Source: Gemmatimonadota bacterium | Lineage (GTDB): Bacteria > Gemmatimonadota > Gemmatimonadetes > Longimicrobiales > Gaopeijiaceae | Assembly: GCA_009838975.1 (NCBI GenBank) | Contig: VXQO01000048.1 | Coordinates: 1-64,000, forward strand | Direction of reading: 5' to 3' | DNA: 64,000 bases | In this document: in pieces, positions 1 to 11,860 of the stretch | Layout of the letters: the number at the start of each line of letters is the position of its first letter | How positions within the stretch are numbered: position 1 is the stretch's first letter | The notes under the pieces: model-generated | What the model was told of the DNA's origin: nothing | What the model saw: the letters and a program-made list of their open reading frames with translations, nothing else | Database searches by the model: none | Program-made: the position numbers and the translations under genes

Positions 1-875
<875 letters not shown>

Positions 876-937
876 AGCATCCTCCTCCACGATTCCAGCA
901 CGTACGAGGCTCTGTACTTCCTTCTGCCTTCGAAGTT

Positions 938-1055
<118 letters not shown>

Positions 1056-1063
1056 TGCCTTGC

Positions 1064-1112
1064 GAACGCCCTGTCCGGAAAGCGGTATCCCCGGGCAGGG
1101 CGTTCATGTTTT
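1064..1112 (+). terminator. Intrinsic terminator of the rRNA operon
   Basis: 15-bp stem gaacgccctgtccgg / ccgggcagggcgttc (one G-U), 12-nt loop, followed by atgtttt. Confidence 0.8.
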
Positions 1113-1124
1113 CGGCTTCCGGGA

Positions 1125-1874
1125 TTAGAGGGGTGCCGCCCGCAGAAACGCTCGCACGGCCTGCGCGGGATCGCGAGCACCCATCACGGCGCTCACAACG
1201 GCAATGCCTGCGGCTCCGGTGCCAACGATGGCGGGCGCGCGGTCCGCCGTGATCCCCCCGATCCCGACCACCGGAGCCTCGACGGACCGCACGACCGCGG
1301 CCAGGCGGGAGAGGCCGATGGCATCGCCGGCTTCATCCTTGGTACGGGTGGCATACACTGCGCCGCATCCCACGTAGTCGGCTCCTGCGGCTATCGCTGC
1401 GGCAGCCGCGGCCGGTTGGTCGGCGGAGTAGCCGATCAGGAAGCCGGGAGGCGCCATCCGGCGTGCTGCCGAAACGGGGAGATCCTCCGGACCCAGGTGC
1501 ACGCCGTCGGCACCCACCGCCAGCGCAAGGTCGAGGCGATCGTTGACGAAGAAGAGGGCTCCGGCGCCGTGTGCGGCTGCCCGAATACGACGAGCCGCAG
1601 GGGTCACTTCACCTGGCGGGAGATGCTTTTCGCGCAACTGCACGGCCGGGGCTCCCGCCCGGAGTGCCTCTGTGGTCACGTCCAGGATGTCCCTGGGCGC
1701 AGCCAGCGCGCGATCGGTGATCACGATCAGGCGAAGTCGCCGTGCGAGTTCTTCGGGACACGGCGTATCGAGGTTTTCGGGCTGCGATGACCGGTCGGAT
1801 CCGTCGCTTCCCGGAGACACCGGTCGCCGGTTACCTGGCGCTGGACGCTTCGCGGCGGACCTGGGCGCGCGCAT
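1125..1874 (-). CDS. thiE: Thiamine-phosphate synthase (start codon uncertain; core begins near RLRLIVITDR)
   Basis: RLIVITDRALA..., VQLREKHLPPGEV, FFVNDRLDLALAVGADGVHLGPEDLPVSAAR, DYVGCGAVYATRTK, VVGIGGITADRAPAIVGTGAAGIAVVSAV: ThiE motifs. Confidence 0.9.
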   Translation of the reverse strand: MRAPRSAAKRPAPGNRRPVSPGSDGSDRSSQPENLDTPCPEELARRLRLIVITDRALAAPRDILDVTTEALRAGAPAVQLREKHLPPGEVTPAARRIRAAAHGAGALFFVNDRLDLALAVGADGVHLGPEDLPVSAARRMAPPGFLIGYSADQPAAAAAAIAAGADYVGCGAVYATRTKDEAGDAIGLSRLAAVVRSVEAPVVGIGGITADRAPAIVGTGAAGIAVVSAVMGARDPAQAVRAFLRAAPL

Positions 1875-2871
1875 TGTTGTGCTCGCGCAGCGAGCGGGTG
1901 AAGATGTGCTCTCCGTTCGGCCGCGCCACGAAGTAGAGATAGTCGGTGTCCGCGGGATTCAGCGCGGCGTCGAGGGCGGCGGCTCCGGGTGCGCCGATCG
2001 GACCGGGGGGAAGGCCGGCGTGTGCGTAGGTGTTGTAGGGGTTGTCGGCGACCGAGTCGATCGCCGCGTAGAGGAGCCGGGGCCGGTGTCCGCCAAGCGC
2101 ATATAGTACGGTCGGGTCGGCCTGGAGCCGCATCCCGGTCCGGAGCCGGTTGTGGTACACGCTGGATATGGTCGTCATTTCGTCGGTGTACACCGCTTCG
2201 GCCTGGATGATCGACGCAAGGGTGACGAGTTCGTTCTCGCTCAGACCGATTGCCCGGAGGCGATCGCGTCGCTCCGGTGTCCAGTAGGCACGGTAGGCCT
2301 CGAGCATGGTCGCGACGACCGTCTCGATGCCGATTCCCTCGGCGAACCGGTAGGTGTCTGGGAACAGGTATCCCTCGAGGCCGGGCCCGGGCACATCCCA
2401 GTCGAGGTGTCGCGACCCGTCGACCAGCCGGTTCGCAACCGCGTTGGAGTCGGAGCCGGTGGCCGCGGCGATGCGAGGCGCCATCGCCACGATCGTGAAG
2501 CCTTCGGGTATGGTCATGGGGATCGTGATGACGCGACCGGCGGTCAGGATGTCCAGAATTCGCCGCGTGGGCGCGCCCCGTTCGATCCGATAGGACCCCG
2601 CCTTGACGGATCGGTCCAATCCGCGCATCCGCGCATAGGCGTGGACGAACAGCCGACGGTTGATGATCTGTCGCGATTCGAGGGAATCGAGCACCACGTC
2701 GAACGTGGCGCCCTCGGGGATCCGTACGACAGCTTCGCCGGGTGGCAGAGGTGGGGCACACGCCAGGGTGCCCACCAACGCGCCAATCCCCGCGAGGGCG
2801 GCGGTGCTACGGGTTCGCCGGTGCCGCGTGTCCCCGTTCGGGATCCGCGGGCGCGTGCGCCGAACGCGCAT
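1831..2871 (-). CDS. mltG: Endolytic murein transglycosylase MltG (YceG-like)
   Basis: Lipoprotein-like N-terminus (GTLACAPP), IPEGATFDVVLDSL, IPEGFTIVAMA, LEGYLFPDTYRF, LASIIQAEAVYTDEMTTISSVYHNRLRTGMRLQADPTVLYALG. Confidence 0.93.
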   Translation of the reverse strand: MRVRRTRPRIPNGDTRHRRTRSTAALAGIGALVGTLACAPPLPPGEAVVRIPEGATFDVVLDSLESRQIINRRLFVHAYARMRGLDRSVKAGSYRIERGAPTRRILDILTAGRVITIPMTIPEGFTIVAMAPRIAAATGSDSNAVANRLVDGSRHLDWDVPGPGLEGYLFPDTYRFAEGIGIETVVATMLEAYRAYWTPERRDRLRAIGLSENELVTLASIIQAEAVYTDEMTTISSVYHNRLRTGMRLQADPTVLYALGGHRPRLLYAAIDSVADNPYNTYAHAGLPPGPIGAPGAAALDAALNPADTDYLYFVARPNGEHIFTRSLREHNNARAQVRREASSAR

Positions 2872-3298
2872 CAAGCCAGTCCTGTAGGAAGATCGCGGCT
2901 GCTCCCGCATCGATCCTGGCCTTGTCCTCCCTCGCCTTGCGCCGCAAACCGATCGAGCGGATGCGCGCTTCCGCCTCCACCGAAGAGTACCGCTCGTCGG
3001 CGAAGTGCACCGGCATTCCGCTACGCCTTCCAAGTTGTCGGCCAAAGTCCCTGACGTTCGTGCTCCACTCAGTTTCGTTGCCATCGTCATCCAGGGGAAG
3101 TCCGACGACGAAGGCTTCGGCGGCATGCTCGGAGGCCAGCGCCACGATCCTGGTGATCGGGGGGCGCTTCCCGATCCGCCGCGACAGGGTCGTGACCGGA
3201 GAGGCCAGCGTGCCCGAGGGATCGCTGACCGCGATGCCGATGCGGCGGGTTCCGTAGTCGAGCGCGAGAACGCGACGGGGACGAGGCGACACCCTCAC
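2807..3298 (-). CDS. ruvX: Putative pre-16S rRNA nuclease / Holliday junction resolvase-like YqgF
   Basis: RVLALDYGTRRIGIAVSDPSGTLASPVTTL, VVGLPLDDDGNETEWS, PVHFADERYSSVEAE. Confidence 0.93.
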   Translation of the reverse strand: MRVSPRPRRVLALDYGTRRIGIAVSDPSGTLASPVTTLSRRIGKRPPITRIVALASEHAAEAFVVGLPLDDDGNETEWSTNVRDFGRQLGRRSGMPVHFADERYSSVEAEARIRSIGLRRKAREDKARIDAGAAAIFLQDWLDARSAHAPADPERGHAAPANP

Positions 3299-3371
3299 CG
3301 TGGATTCCGGTTCCTCAATGGGTCCTCCTGCCCACGGGATTCCCGATCCCGGACCCGGCCCTGGAAGTTCG

Positions 3372-3815
3372 TCAGCGCCCTTCGCTGCTCCCTTCCTCGT
3401 CCGACTCGCCGGTGGCCTTCAGGAAGATCTGGATGGCTCCGTTCTCGGCTTCGCTCCCGTACTTGACCTGTGCCGCCGATCCCTTGATGATTTCGATCCG
3501 ATCGACCCGGTCCGGATTCAGCCGCTTGAGCATCTCGCCGGAATTGTCCACGCGAATCCCGTCGACGTACACAATGGGTCTGGGGCGCAGCGACATGCTG
3601 CCGCTGAGGCGGATGCGCGCCGGTTCGGTAACCGTGATCTCGGATTCCATGGTGTATGCCCTGATGGCCTGACCATCGAGCCGATCGCCGGCAACTGCAG
3701 AGCCGGCCCCGGGGCCCTCGGTTGCCTCCAGCACGAACATGGTTCCGAGTGCGCCCACCAGGCCGGCTGCACCTATGAGGGCGATGTTCCTGATGTCATC
3801 TCGTACTTGTCTCAC
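3372..3815 (-). CDS. Short membrane-anchored protein with a stand-alone TonB-dependent-receptor plug-like domain
   Basis: One N-terminal hydrophobic segment, then PIVYVDGIRVDNSGEMLKRLNPDRVDRIEIIKGSAAQVKYGSEAENGAIQIFLK (plug signature); no barrel (147 aa). Confidence 0.75.
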   Translation of the reverse strand: MRQVRDDIRNIALIGAAGLVGALGTMFVLEATEGPGAGSAVAGDRLDGQAIRAYTMESEITVTEPARIRLSGSMSLRPRPIVYVDGIRVDNSGEMLKRLNPDRVDRIEIIKGSAAQVKYGSEAENGAIQIFLKATGESDEEGSSEGR

Positions 3816-4039
3816 GCTTCGACTCCCGGCTGGGTGGGCTCATGGGTACGGCCTTCAGATACGCTATTCCTACGATGGGTTGCCCGGCAAGATTACTCGG
3901 GCATTGCTCGGGCAACGGCCTGCCGTTCGTTTTGGACCCTTGCCCTGCGTCGCGGACGAACTCCGTGCCGGATTCAGACGAGATCCGTTCGCGAAACCGC
4001 TAGATTCACAGGTTCACCCTTCAACCGGAGCCAGAACGC

Positions 4040-5275
<1,236 letters not shown>

Positions 5276-5303
5276 GCGGGGCTCGGCGGACGGGCAGCGC
5301 GAC

Positions 5304-6806
5304 ATGCGCCTTGAGACGTACACGGGGGCACCCGATCAGGTCGAGACTCCCCTGCTGGTGGTGCTCGTCCCCGACGGGGGACCCTTCGCTGAACTGGCGC
5401 CGCTGAGTCGGGCCACGGGCGACACCCTGAGCCAGGCCGTGTCGTTGGGCGATTTTCAGGGCCGTGAGAGCGATCGGTTCATCGGGTATCGGAGCGGTAG
5501 CCGGGGTCCGCAAAGGGTGCTTTTCGCGGGGGTCGGATCCCTGGAAGCGATGAGCCGTTCGAGGATGCGTTCCGCGGCGGGGAAGGCCGTTCGGGCGGCG
5601 GAGGACTTGCGGTTGCAATCCCTCGCCATATGCCTGTCTTTCCTCGGTTCCGAGGTCGAAGCGAGCTGGGTACAGGCCGCCGCCGAAGGTCTCGTGCTCG
5701 CGTCCTGGCGCTTTGACGAGCTCAGGTCTCCTCAGGCGGTCGGCGGCGACCCGGAGGATCGGCCGCCGCTCGTCGAGTTCGCGCACGTGGTGTCCCCGCC
5801 GTCGCCGTCGCTGGAGCGGAATGTCCGGGTAGGGCACGCCTTCGCCACCGGCGAGAACCGCGCCCGCACGCTACAGGCACGGCCCGGCAATGTCGCGACG
5901 CCCTCCCGGCTGGCGGCCGAAGCTGCGGGAATCGCGGACGAGGTCGGTTTGCAGCTCGATGTCCTCGGCCCCGCCGAGATGGAGGCCGAGGCCATGGGGG
6001 CGCTACTGTCGGTGGCGAGAGGATCGGACGAGGAACCGCGGCTGATCGTGCTGCGGCACAACGGTGGCGACCCTGGGGCGCCCCCCCTCGTCCTTGTAGG
6101 CAAGGGGCTGACCTTCGACGCAGGCGGTATCTCGATAAAGCCGGCCAAGGGAATGGAGGACATGAAGTACGACATGTCCGGGGGTGCCGCGGTCCTTGGC
6201 GCGATGCTCGCGATCGGGCGGCTGGGGGTACCCGCGAACGTCGTTGGCGTTGTTCCCAGCTCCGAGAACCTGCTGAACGGGTCCGCGACGAAGCCCGGGG
6301 ACGTCATCACCAGCCGGTCCGGCAAGTCCATCGAGGTAATCAACACCGACGCCGAGGGCCGGCTGATCCTCGCCGATGCCCTGGACTACGCCGAGGGTTG
6401 GGATCCCGCGGCGATCGTGGACTGCGCGACCCTCACCGGCGCCTGCGTGATCGCGCTGGGCCACCATCGCTCGGCCCTGCTGGGGAACGACCAGGCTCTG
6501 CTGGCCGAACTCCAACAGGCGGGCGACAATGCGGGCCAGCCCTGTTGGCCGCTGCCCCTCGACGGGGAGTACCGAAAGCAACTGGAGAGCGACGTCGCCG
6601 ATCTGAAGAACGTCGGCGGGCGTCCGGCGGGTACGATCACGGCCGCCTGCTTCCTGTCCGAATTCGTCGGAAACACCCCTTGGGCCCATCTGGATATCGC
6701 CGGAACTTCGTACGGCAAGACGAAAAAACCATACCTGCGCAACGGTCCAAACGGGACGCCGTGCCGGCTGCTCCTGGAGTGGGTGCGCGCGCGGGCCCGG
6801 TTCTGA
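5304..6806 (+). CDS. pepA: Leucyl aminopeptidase (M17 family)
   Basis: LVGKGLTFDAGGISIKPAKGMEDMKYDMSGGAAVLG, NTDAEGRLILADALDYAE: M17 metal-binding and active-site motifs. Confidence 0.95.
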   Translation: MRLETYTGAPDQVETPLLVVLVPDGGPFAELAPLSRATGDTLSQAVSLGDFQGRESDRFIGYRSGSRGPQRVLFAGVGSLEAMSRSRMRSAAGKAVRAAEDLRLQSLAICLSFLGSEVEASWVQAAAEGLVLASWRFDELRSPQAVGGDPEDRPPLVEFAHVVSPPSPSLERNVRVGHAFATGENRARTLQARPGNVATPSRLAAEAAGIADEVGLQLDVLGPAEMEAEAMGALLSVARGSDEEPRLIVLRHNGGDPGAPPLVLVGKGLTFDAGGISIKPAKGMEDMKYDMSGGAAVLGAMLAIGRLGVPANVVGVVPSSENLLNGSATKPGDVITSRSGKSIEVINTDAEGRLILADALDYAEGWDPAAIVDCATLTGACVIALGHHRSALLGNDQALLAELQQAGDNAGQPCWPLPLDGEYRKQLESDVADLKNVGGRPAGTITAACFLSEFVGNTPWAHLDIAGTSYGKTKKPYLRNGPNGTPCRLLLEWVRARARF

Positions 6807-6811
6807 AGGCA

Positions 6812-8803
6812 ATGAGGGGTTCCCGGCGTGCTTCCGGATGCGTCCCGGGGATGTTGCGCCGGGCCGCCCACCTGCTGGCGGGCATCGTCATGTCGGCCCT
6901 GGCGACGGGATTCGCGTTGGCCCAGGATCCACCCGATACGTTACAGGTAGCTCCGGACTCGGTGCCGCCGGACTCGGCGATGGTCGCCGACTCGGTCGCC
7001 TCCGACTCCGTCGAGGTCGACAGTCTCCCCCCACCGCCCGTCTTTCCGGCACTCCCCGATCCGGTCCCGGCGGGTATTCCCTCCGGCATCTGGGAATGGG
7101 ACCGTGACGAACTCATGAGCGCTCGCGGCCAGACGCTGTGGGAGCTGTTGAGCGACGTGCCGGGTCTCCTCACGATACGCAGCGGGGATTTCGGGGCGGC
7201 GGTCGCCGTTTTTCCAGTTGGTTATTCCGGAGGGGGCATCCGCCTCTACCTCGACGGCGTGGAGCACCTTCCGCTGGAGGGATCGGTCCCCGACCTGGCC
7301 CGGATCCCCGTCTCGGGACTCCAGCGGGTCAGGGTCGTGCGCCGCCCGGGCGGACTGGAGGTGCACCTCTTCCGCTACGTTCACACCGACCCGCAGGCGC
7401 TGACGCTCGTCGAGGCGGGAACCGGAGACCTGGACACGAACCTTCTTCGCGCCACCTTCTCGTTCCCCCGCGTGCTGGCTGGCAAGGCGTCGCTGGCGAT
7501 CGAACGGCTGGATACCCGGGGACGCGAAATGCCCGGTGCCGTGACGGGTGTCTGGTTCCGATACAGCCTGCACCGGGGCGATCGCGCCGGGGTCCGTTTC
7601 GAGACCCGCCGCATGGCCGCCGAGCGCGATGTCTTCACCGCGTCTCCACCCAGCGTATCGCGCACCGACTGGACGCTTCAGGGCACTTGGGCGCCCGCCA
7701 CGGGACTCCTGGCCGAAGCGTGGGGTACGAGCGCCGCGGTTTCGACCGGTGACAGCACCGCCGCGTTTCCGTTCCTTGCGGAGTCGCGGGGACAGTACGG
7801 ATCTCGTATTTCGGCCGGTCGCGGTCCGGTGTGGGGTAGGACGACCGCGCGCTTCAACGACGGGGCCGGCATCCCCGACCGGGAACTCTCAGCCGAACTG
7901 TCGGCGGTGTCGGAGCGGTGGGGGGGAGTGAACGCACGGTTCCGCCGCGAGAACTGGGACGACCTGTCGGGCGGAGGCTACGATCTCAACGCGTGGGTCA
8001 GCCCGGTCTCCCATGTCACGCTCTTCGCGGACCGCGGTGGCGGCACGCGTGCGGTCCCGTATCTGACTCCGCTGCCTCCCGAGGACCCCGACGAAGCGGC
8101 CACGGTCCCCGAGGAGGACCCCGACTCGACGGACGCGGGTCCTGCAAGCCGCTTCACCGAGCGGAGCGGGACGCGCCTGGGATTGCGGGCACGCTGGCGC
8201 GACATCGAACTCTCCGGTGCGCGCGTGGCGGTCGAGGCCGATTCCATCTGGCCCACCCAGCTGCTCTTCGATCGCGACGGCCTGATCGTTTCCCAGCCGC
8301 GCCGGCAGGGATGGGAGCTGGCGGGGCGAGTCCCGCTCTGGCCGAGGGGCTTGTTTGCCGTCGGAGAGGTGCAGCTGTGGGAAGCCGCGGACTCGTCGGA
8401 GGCGCTCTATTTCCCCGACCACGTCTACCGCGGCAGCCTTTCGTTCCACCGGCTGTTCCGGGAGAGCGGCAACTTCGAGCTCTGGGTGGACCTGGGCGCG
8501 CAGGGGCGCTCGCCGATGAACGTCCCGCTCGGCGTCCCTCCGGAGCCGGACGATGTGGCGGCCGCGCCGAGTGTGGGCGTGTCGGCAGGGTACTACCGTG
8601 ATGACGACGAGCCCACGCTGGTCCCGGACGTCGTCCCCTTCTACCAGAACTGGTATTTTCGCCTGCAGATGCGCTTCCTCACCCTGAACATCTTTGCGAC
8701 CATAGAAAACCTTACACTTCGACGCAACAACCAGGATGTTCCGGGCCGGCTTCTGCCGGGAACCCGGAGCTTCTACGGCGTGCGCTGGACATTCTGGAAC
8801 TGA
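6812..8803 (+). CDS. Secreted TonB-dependent-receptor-like outer-membrane protein with plug domain (substrate unknown)
   Basis: Signal-like N-terminus ending GFALAQ; plug-like LWELLSDVPGLLTIRSGDFG...IRLYLDGVEHLPLEGSVPDLARIPVSGLQRVRVVRRPGGLEVHLF; long amphipathic beta-like C-terminal part. Confidence 0.6.
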   Translation: MRGSRRASGCVPGMLRRAAHLLAGIVMSALATGFALAQDPPDTLQVAPDSVPPDSAMVADSVASDSVEVDSLPPPPVFPALPDPVPAGIPSGIWEWDRDELMSARGQTLWELLSDVPGLLTIRSGDFGAAVAVFPVGYSGGGIRLYLDGVEHLPLEGSVPDLARIPVSGLQRVRVVRRPGGLEVHLFRYVHTDPQALTLVEAGTGDLDTNLLRATFSFPRVLAGKASLAIERLDTRGREMPGAVTGVWFRYSLHRGDRAGVRFETRRMAAERDVFTASPPSVSRTDWTLQGTWAPATGLLAEAWGTSAAVSTGDSTAAFPFLAESRGQYGSRISAGRGPVWGRTTARFNDGAGIPDRELSAELSAVSERWGGVNARFRRENWDDLSGGGYDLNAWVSPVSHVTLFADRGGGTRAVPYLTPLPPEDPDEAATVPEEDPDSTDAGPASRFTERSGTRLGLRARWRDIELSGARVAVEADSIWPTQLLFDRDGLIVSQPRRQGWELAGRVPLWPRGLFAVGEVQLWEAADSSEALYFPDHVYRGSLSFHRLFRESGNFELWVDLGAQGRSPMNVPLGVPPEPDDVAAAPSVGVSAGYYRDDDEPTLVPDVVPFYQNWYFRLQMRFLTLNIFATIENLTLRRNNQDVPGRLLPGTRSFYGVRWTFWN

Positions 8804-8816
8804 GGCGGGCTCCGTC

Positions 8817-9722
8817 ATGATTCACAGCATGACCGGCTACGGCGCCTCGGAGGCGGAGTTGCCCGACGGCAGGATCCTGCGCTCCGAGATCAGGACGGTG
8901 AACCACCGGCATCTGAGTGTTTCGGTGAGCCTGCCCAGGGGTTGGGAGAGTCTCCGGCCCGGGGTCGTGGAGCAGGTGCGCGCCAAGCTTGCCCGAGGTG
9001 GCGTGTCGGTGTCCGTGAGTTGCGAGAATCTCGAGGCCGAGGACCCGGCGATGCCGGCGCTGGACATGGACAGGGCACGCCGCTACGTCCTGCTTCTTCG
9101 GGAGGCGGGTGCGGAACTCGGCCTGACGGGCGGGATCGACATCGATACGCTGGTCCGGCTTCCCGGTGTGCTGCGCAGCGGGACCCGGGGACCGCAAGGG
9201 CAGGAAGAAGGCGCGGATGGAGACACGCTTGCCGCTTGCCTGGACGCGGCGCTCGCGGGTGTCGTCGAGATGCGGGCGGGCGAAGGGCGGCGGCTGGAGG
9301 AAGTGTTGCACGCGAGCATTGCGAGAATCGTCGAGGAGGTGGATTCCGTCGAGTCGAGGGCGCCGCAACGGCTGCTCCGAGAACGTGACCGGCTGAGGGA
9401 GCGTATCGCGGGCCTTACCGAGAAGGTGGAGGTCGACGAAGACCGTCTCGCGCGTGAAATCGCCTACCTCGCCGAACGGTGGGACATCGCCGAGGAGGTC
9501 GCGCGGCTCCGCTCCCACGTCGCGCTGTTTCTCGAGAGCCTGGACGGCGGAGGGAGTGGTGGCCGAAAGGCGGGAAAGCGCCTGGGGTTCGTGGTGCAGG
9601 AGATGAACCGGGAGGCGAATACGCTCGGTGCGAAGGCCAACGATCCGGGGATCTCCGCATCGGCGGTTGCGATCAGGGAGGAGCTGGAGCGGCTGCGGGA
9701 GCAGCTGGAGAATGTGGAGTGA
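8817..9722 (+). CDS. yicC: YicC/YloC family endoribonuclease
   Basis: MIHSMTGYGASEAEL N-terminus, RTVNHRHLSVSVSLPRG, GKRLGFVVQEMNREANTLGAKANDPGIS. Confidence 0.93.
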   Translation: MIHSMTGYGASEAELPDGRILRSEIRTVNHRHLSVSVSLPRGWESLRPGVVEQVRAKLARGGVSVSVSCENLEAEDPAMPALDMDRARRYVLLLREAGAELGLTGGIDIDTLVRLPGVLRSGTRGPQGQEEGADGDTLAACLDAALAGVVEMRAGEGRRLEEVLHASIARIVEEVDSVESRAPQRLLRERDRLRERIAGLTEKVEVDEDRLAREIAYLAERWDIAEEVARLRSHVALFLESLDGGGSGGRKAGKRLGFVVQEMNREANTLGAKANDPGISASAVAIREELERLREQLENVE

Positions 9723-10387
9723 GGCGGCGGCCGCTTGTCCTGGTGGGTCCCTCGGGCGCGGGCAAGACCACCATTGCGGCGCGGCTCGTGGCCGAGCACC
9801 CCGATCGGTTCGTCCTCTCGGTGTCGGCCACCACCCGCGAGCCCCGCACCGGGGAACATCCCGGCCGCCACTACCATTTCGTGTCCCGAGCGCGCTTCAG
9901 GGCGATGATCGCGAACGGCGAACTCGCCGAGTGGGCGAAAGTGCACGGCGAGTACTACGGCACGCCCGCCGTCAACCTTGAGCCAGGAGCGGGTGGGGGA
10001 CCGATTCCGGTGCTGGACATCGACGTGCAGGGCGCCAGGCAGGTGATGGAGCACGCTTCGGCCGCCTTGGTTATCTTTGTTGTTCCGCCCGATTCCAGCC
10101 GGTGGCTCAGGCGACTGGTCGGAAGGGGGACGGAGTCGCCCCGGCAGATCTCGCACCGTCTACGGACGGCACTGGCCGAACTCCGGGCCGCTTCGTCCTT
10201 CGGGGCGTTTGTCGTCAACGAGGATTTGGGGCAGGCTGTCGAGCAGGTGGCGGCCTTGGCGTGCGGGCCTTCTCCCGGCCGGAAGCAAGCGGCGGACATG
10301 CGCCGCTTGTGCGAAGGGCTGGAAGCCGGTGCGCGCCGGGAGATTGCACGTCTGGAACGCGTCACCCGCACCGAGAGCAACGAATGA
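9719..10387 (+). CDS. gmk: Guanylate kinase (GTG start overlapping yicC stop)
   Basis: PLVLVGPSGAGKTTIAARL, VSATTREPRTGEHPGRHYHFVS, EYYGTP, PVLDIDVQGARQVM. Confidence 0.93.
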   Translation: MRRRPLVLVGPSGAGKTTIAARLVAEHPDRFVLSVSATTREPRTGEHPGRHYHFVSRARFRAMIANGELAEWAKVHGEYYGTPAVNLEPGAGGGPIPVLDIDVQGARQVMEHASAALVIFVVPPDSSRWLRRLVGRGTESPRQISHRLRTALAELRAASSFGAFVVNEDLGQAVEQVAALACGPSPGRKQAADMRRLCEGLEAGARREIARLERVTRTESNE

Positions 10388-10396
10388 GGAGAATGG

Positions 10397-10612
10397 ATGA
10401 GAGTCTTTACCCCTGACGAGATCGCCGAGAACAATCAGAGCAAATACCTCGGGGTGCTGGTGGCCGCCCGGTACGCCCGGGAACTCAACCAGCTTCCGCG
10501 GGAGGCTCACCTGAGCGACCAGAAAAAGCTCTCTACGCGTGCCCTGGAGGCGATCACCTCGGGCCAGATCGAGTACCGCCTCGTAAAGCGCCGCCGTCCC
10601 GAAGCCGAATAG
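10397..10612 (+). CDS. rpoZ: RNA polymerase omega subunit
   Basis: 71 aa; YLGVLVAARYARELNQ...KLSTRALEAITSGQIEYRLV; follows gmk as in many bacteria. Confidence 0.88.
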   Translation: MRVFTPDEIAENNQSKYLGVLVAARYARELNQLPREAHLSDQKKLSTRALEAITSGQIEYRLVKRRRPEAE

Positions 10613-10618
10613 CCGCCC

Positions 10619-11860
10619 ATGACGCCCGGCCGCGAGCCGCTCCCGCCGTGGGCCGGCCGGAGGGTCGTGCTCGGTGTCTGCGGCGGCATCGCGGCCTACA
10701 AGTCCGTACAGGTCGCACGTGACCTGACGCTGCGCGGCGCCACCGTCGATGTCGTCCTGACCGACGCGGCCCGCCGGTTCGTAGCTCCGCTGTCTTTCGA
10801 GGGAGTGACGGGGCAGGGCCCGCTGATCGACATCTTCGCGGTCGGTGACGCCGCGCTGCACGTTTCGCTCGGCCGCGATGCCGACTGTGCATGCGTGGCG
10901 CCTGCGACCGCCGACTTCATCGCACGGGCGGCGTCGGGGCGCGCCAGCGACCTGCTGACCACCGTGCTCGTCGCGACGGATGCCCCGGTAGTGATTGCGC
11001 CGGCGATGAACGACCGCATGTTTGCGCACCCGCGCACCCGCGCCAATCTGACGGTGCTGGAAGAGGACCTGAGATACCGGCGGGTCGGGCCGGCTGAGGG
11101 GCGTCTGGCTGCGGGCGAAGGGAGCGGCCCGGGGCGGATGGTGGAACCGGCGACGATCGTTGACGCCGTGGGGAGGGCGCTGGGAGACGGTGGTCCGCTC
11201 GCGGGGTCGAGGGTGCTGGTAACCGCGGCGGGCACTCGTGAGCCCGTCGACCCGGTACGGTACCTCGGGAATCGCTCCGCCGGAAAGATGGGATACGCGC
11301 TGGCAAGGGCCGCCTGGCTTCGTGGGGCCGAGGTCACACTGGTGAGCGGGCCCTCGACGGTGCCCGTGCCGTACGGGGTCGAAATGGTCCGGGTCGAGAC
11401 GGCTCTGGAGATGTGCGACGCCGTGCTGGAGAGGGTCGGGGGGGTCGACGTGGCGGTCCATGCCGCCGCCGTGGCCGACTACCGGCCGCGGACACCCCTG
11501 ACGGAGAAGGTCAAGCGGGGTGTGGCCGGTGACGCGCTCACGGTCGACCTGGTGGCCAACCCGGATATCGCTGCCGCGTCCGCGACAAGAATGAAGGAGG
11601 GGAGCGTCGCCGTCGGCTTCGCGCTCGAGACCTCGGAACTGCTGGCTCGCGCGCGCCGGAAACTCGACGCGAAGGGGTTCGACCTTATCGTGGCCAATCG
11701 GGCCGGCGAGAAGGGGGCCGGCTTCGAGATCGACACCAACCGCGTGACGATCATAGCCCGTGGCGAGCAGCCGCGGGAGCTGCCCTTGATGGACAAGTTC
11801 GCCGTCGCATGCGAGATCCTGGAGGTCGTCGAGGAGCGGTTCGCGCGGGGGGCGGGGTGA
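10619..11860 (+). CDS. coaBC: Bifunctional phosphopantothenoylcysteine decarboxylase / phosphopantothenate-cysteine ligase
   Basis: VVLGVCGGIAAYKSVQVARDLT, VIAPAMNDRMFAHP, VLVTAAGTREPVDPVRYLGNRSAGKMGYALA, AAVADYRPRTP. Confidence 0.95.
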   Translation: MTPGREPLPPWAGRRVVLGVCGGIAAYKSVQVARDLTLRGATVDVVLTDAARRFVAPLSFEGVTGQGPLIDIFAVGDAALHVSLGRDADCACVAPATADFIARAASGRASDLLTTVLVATDAPVVIAPAMNDRMFAHPRTRANLTVLEEDLRYRRVGPAEGRLAAGEGSGPGRMVEPATIVDAVGRALGDGGPLAGSRVLVTAAGTREPVDPVRYLGNRSAGKMGYALARAAWLRGAEVTLVSGPSTVPVPYGVEMVRVETALEMCDAVLERVGGVDVAVHAAAVADYRPRTPLTEKVKRGVAGDALTVDLVANPDIAAASATRMKEGSVAVGFALETSELLARARRKLDAKGFDLIVANRAGEKGAGFEIDTNRVTIIARGEQPRELPLMDKFAVACEILEVVEERFARGAG

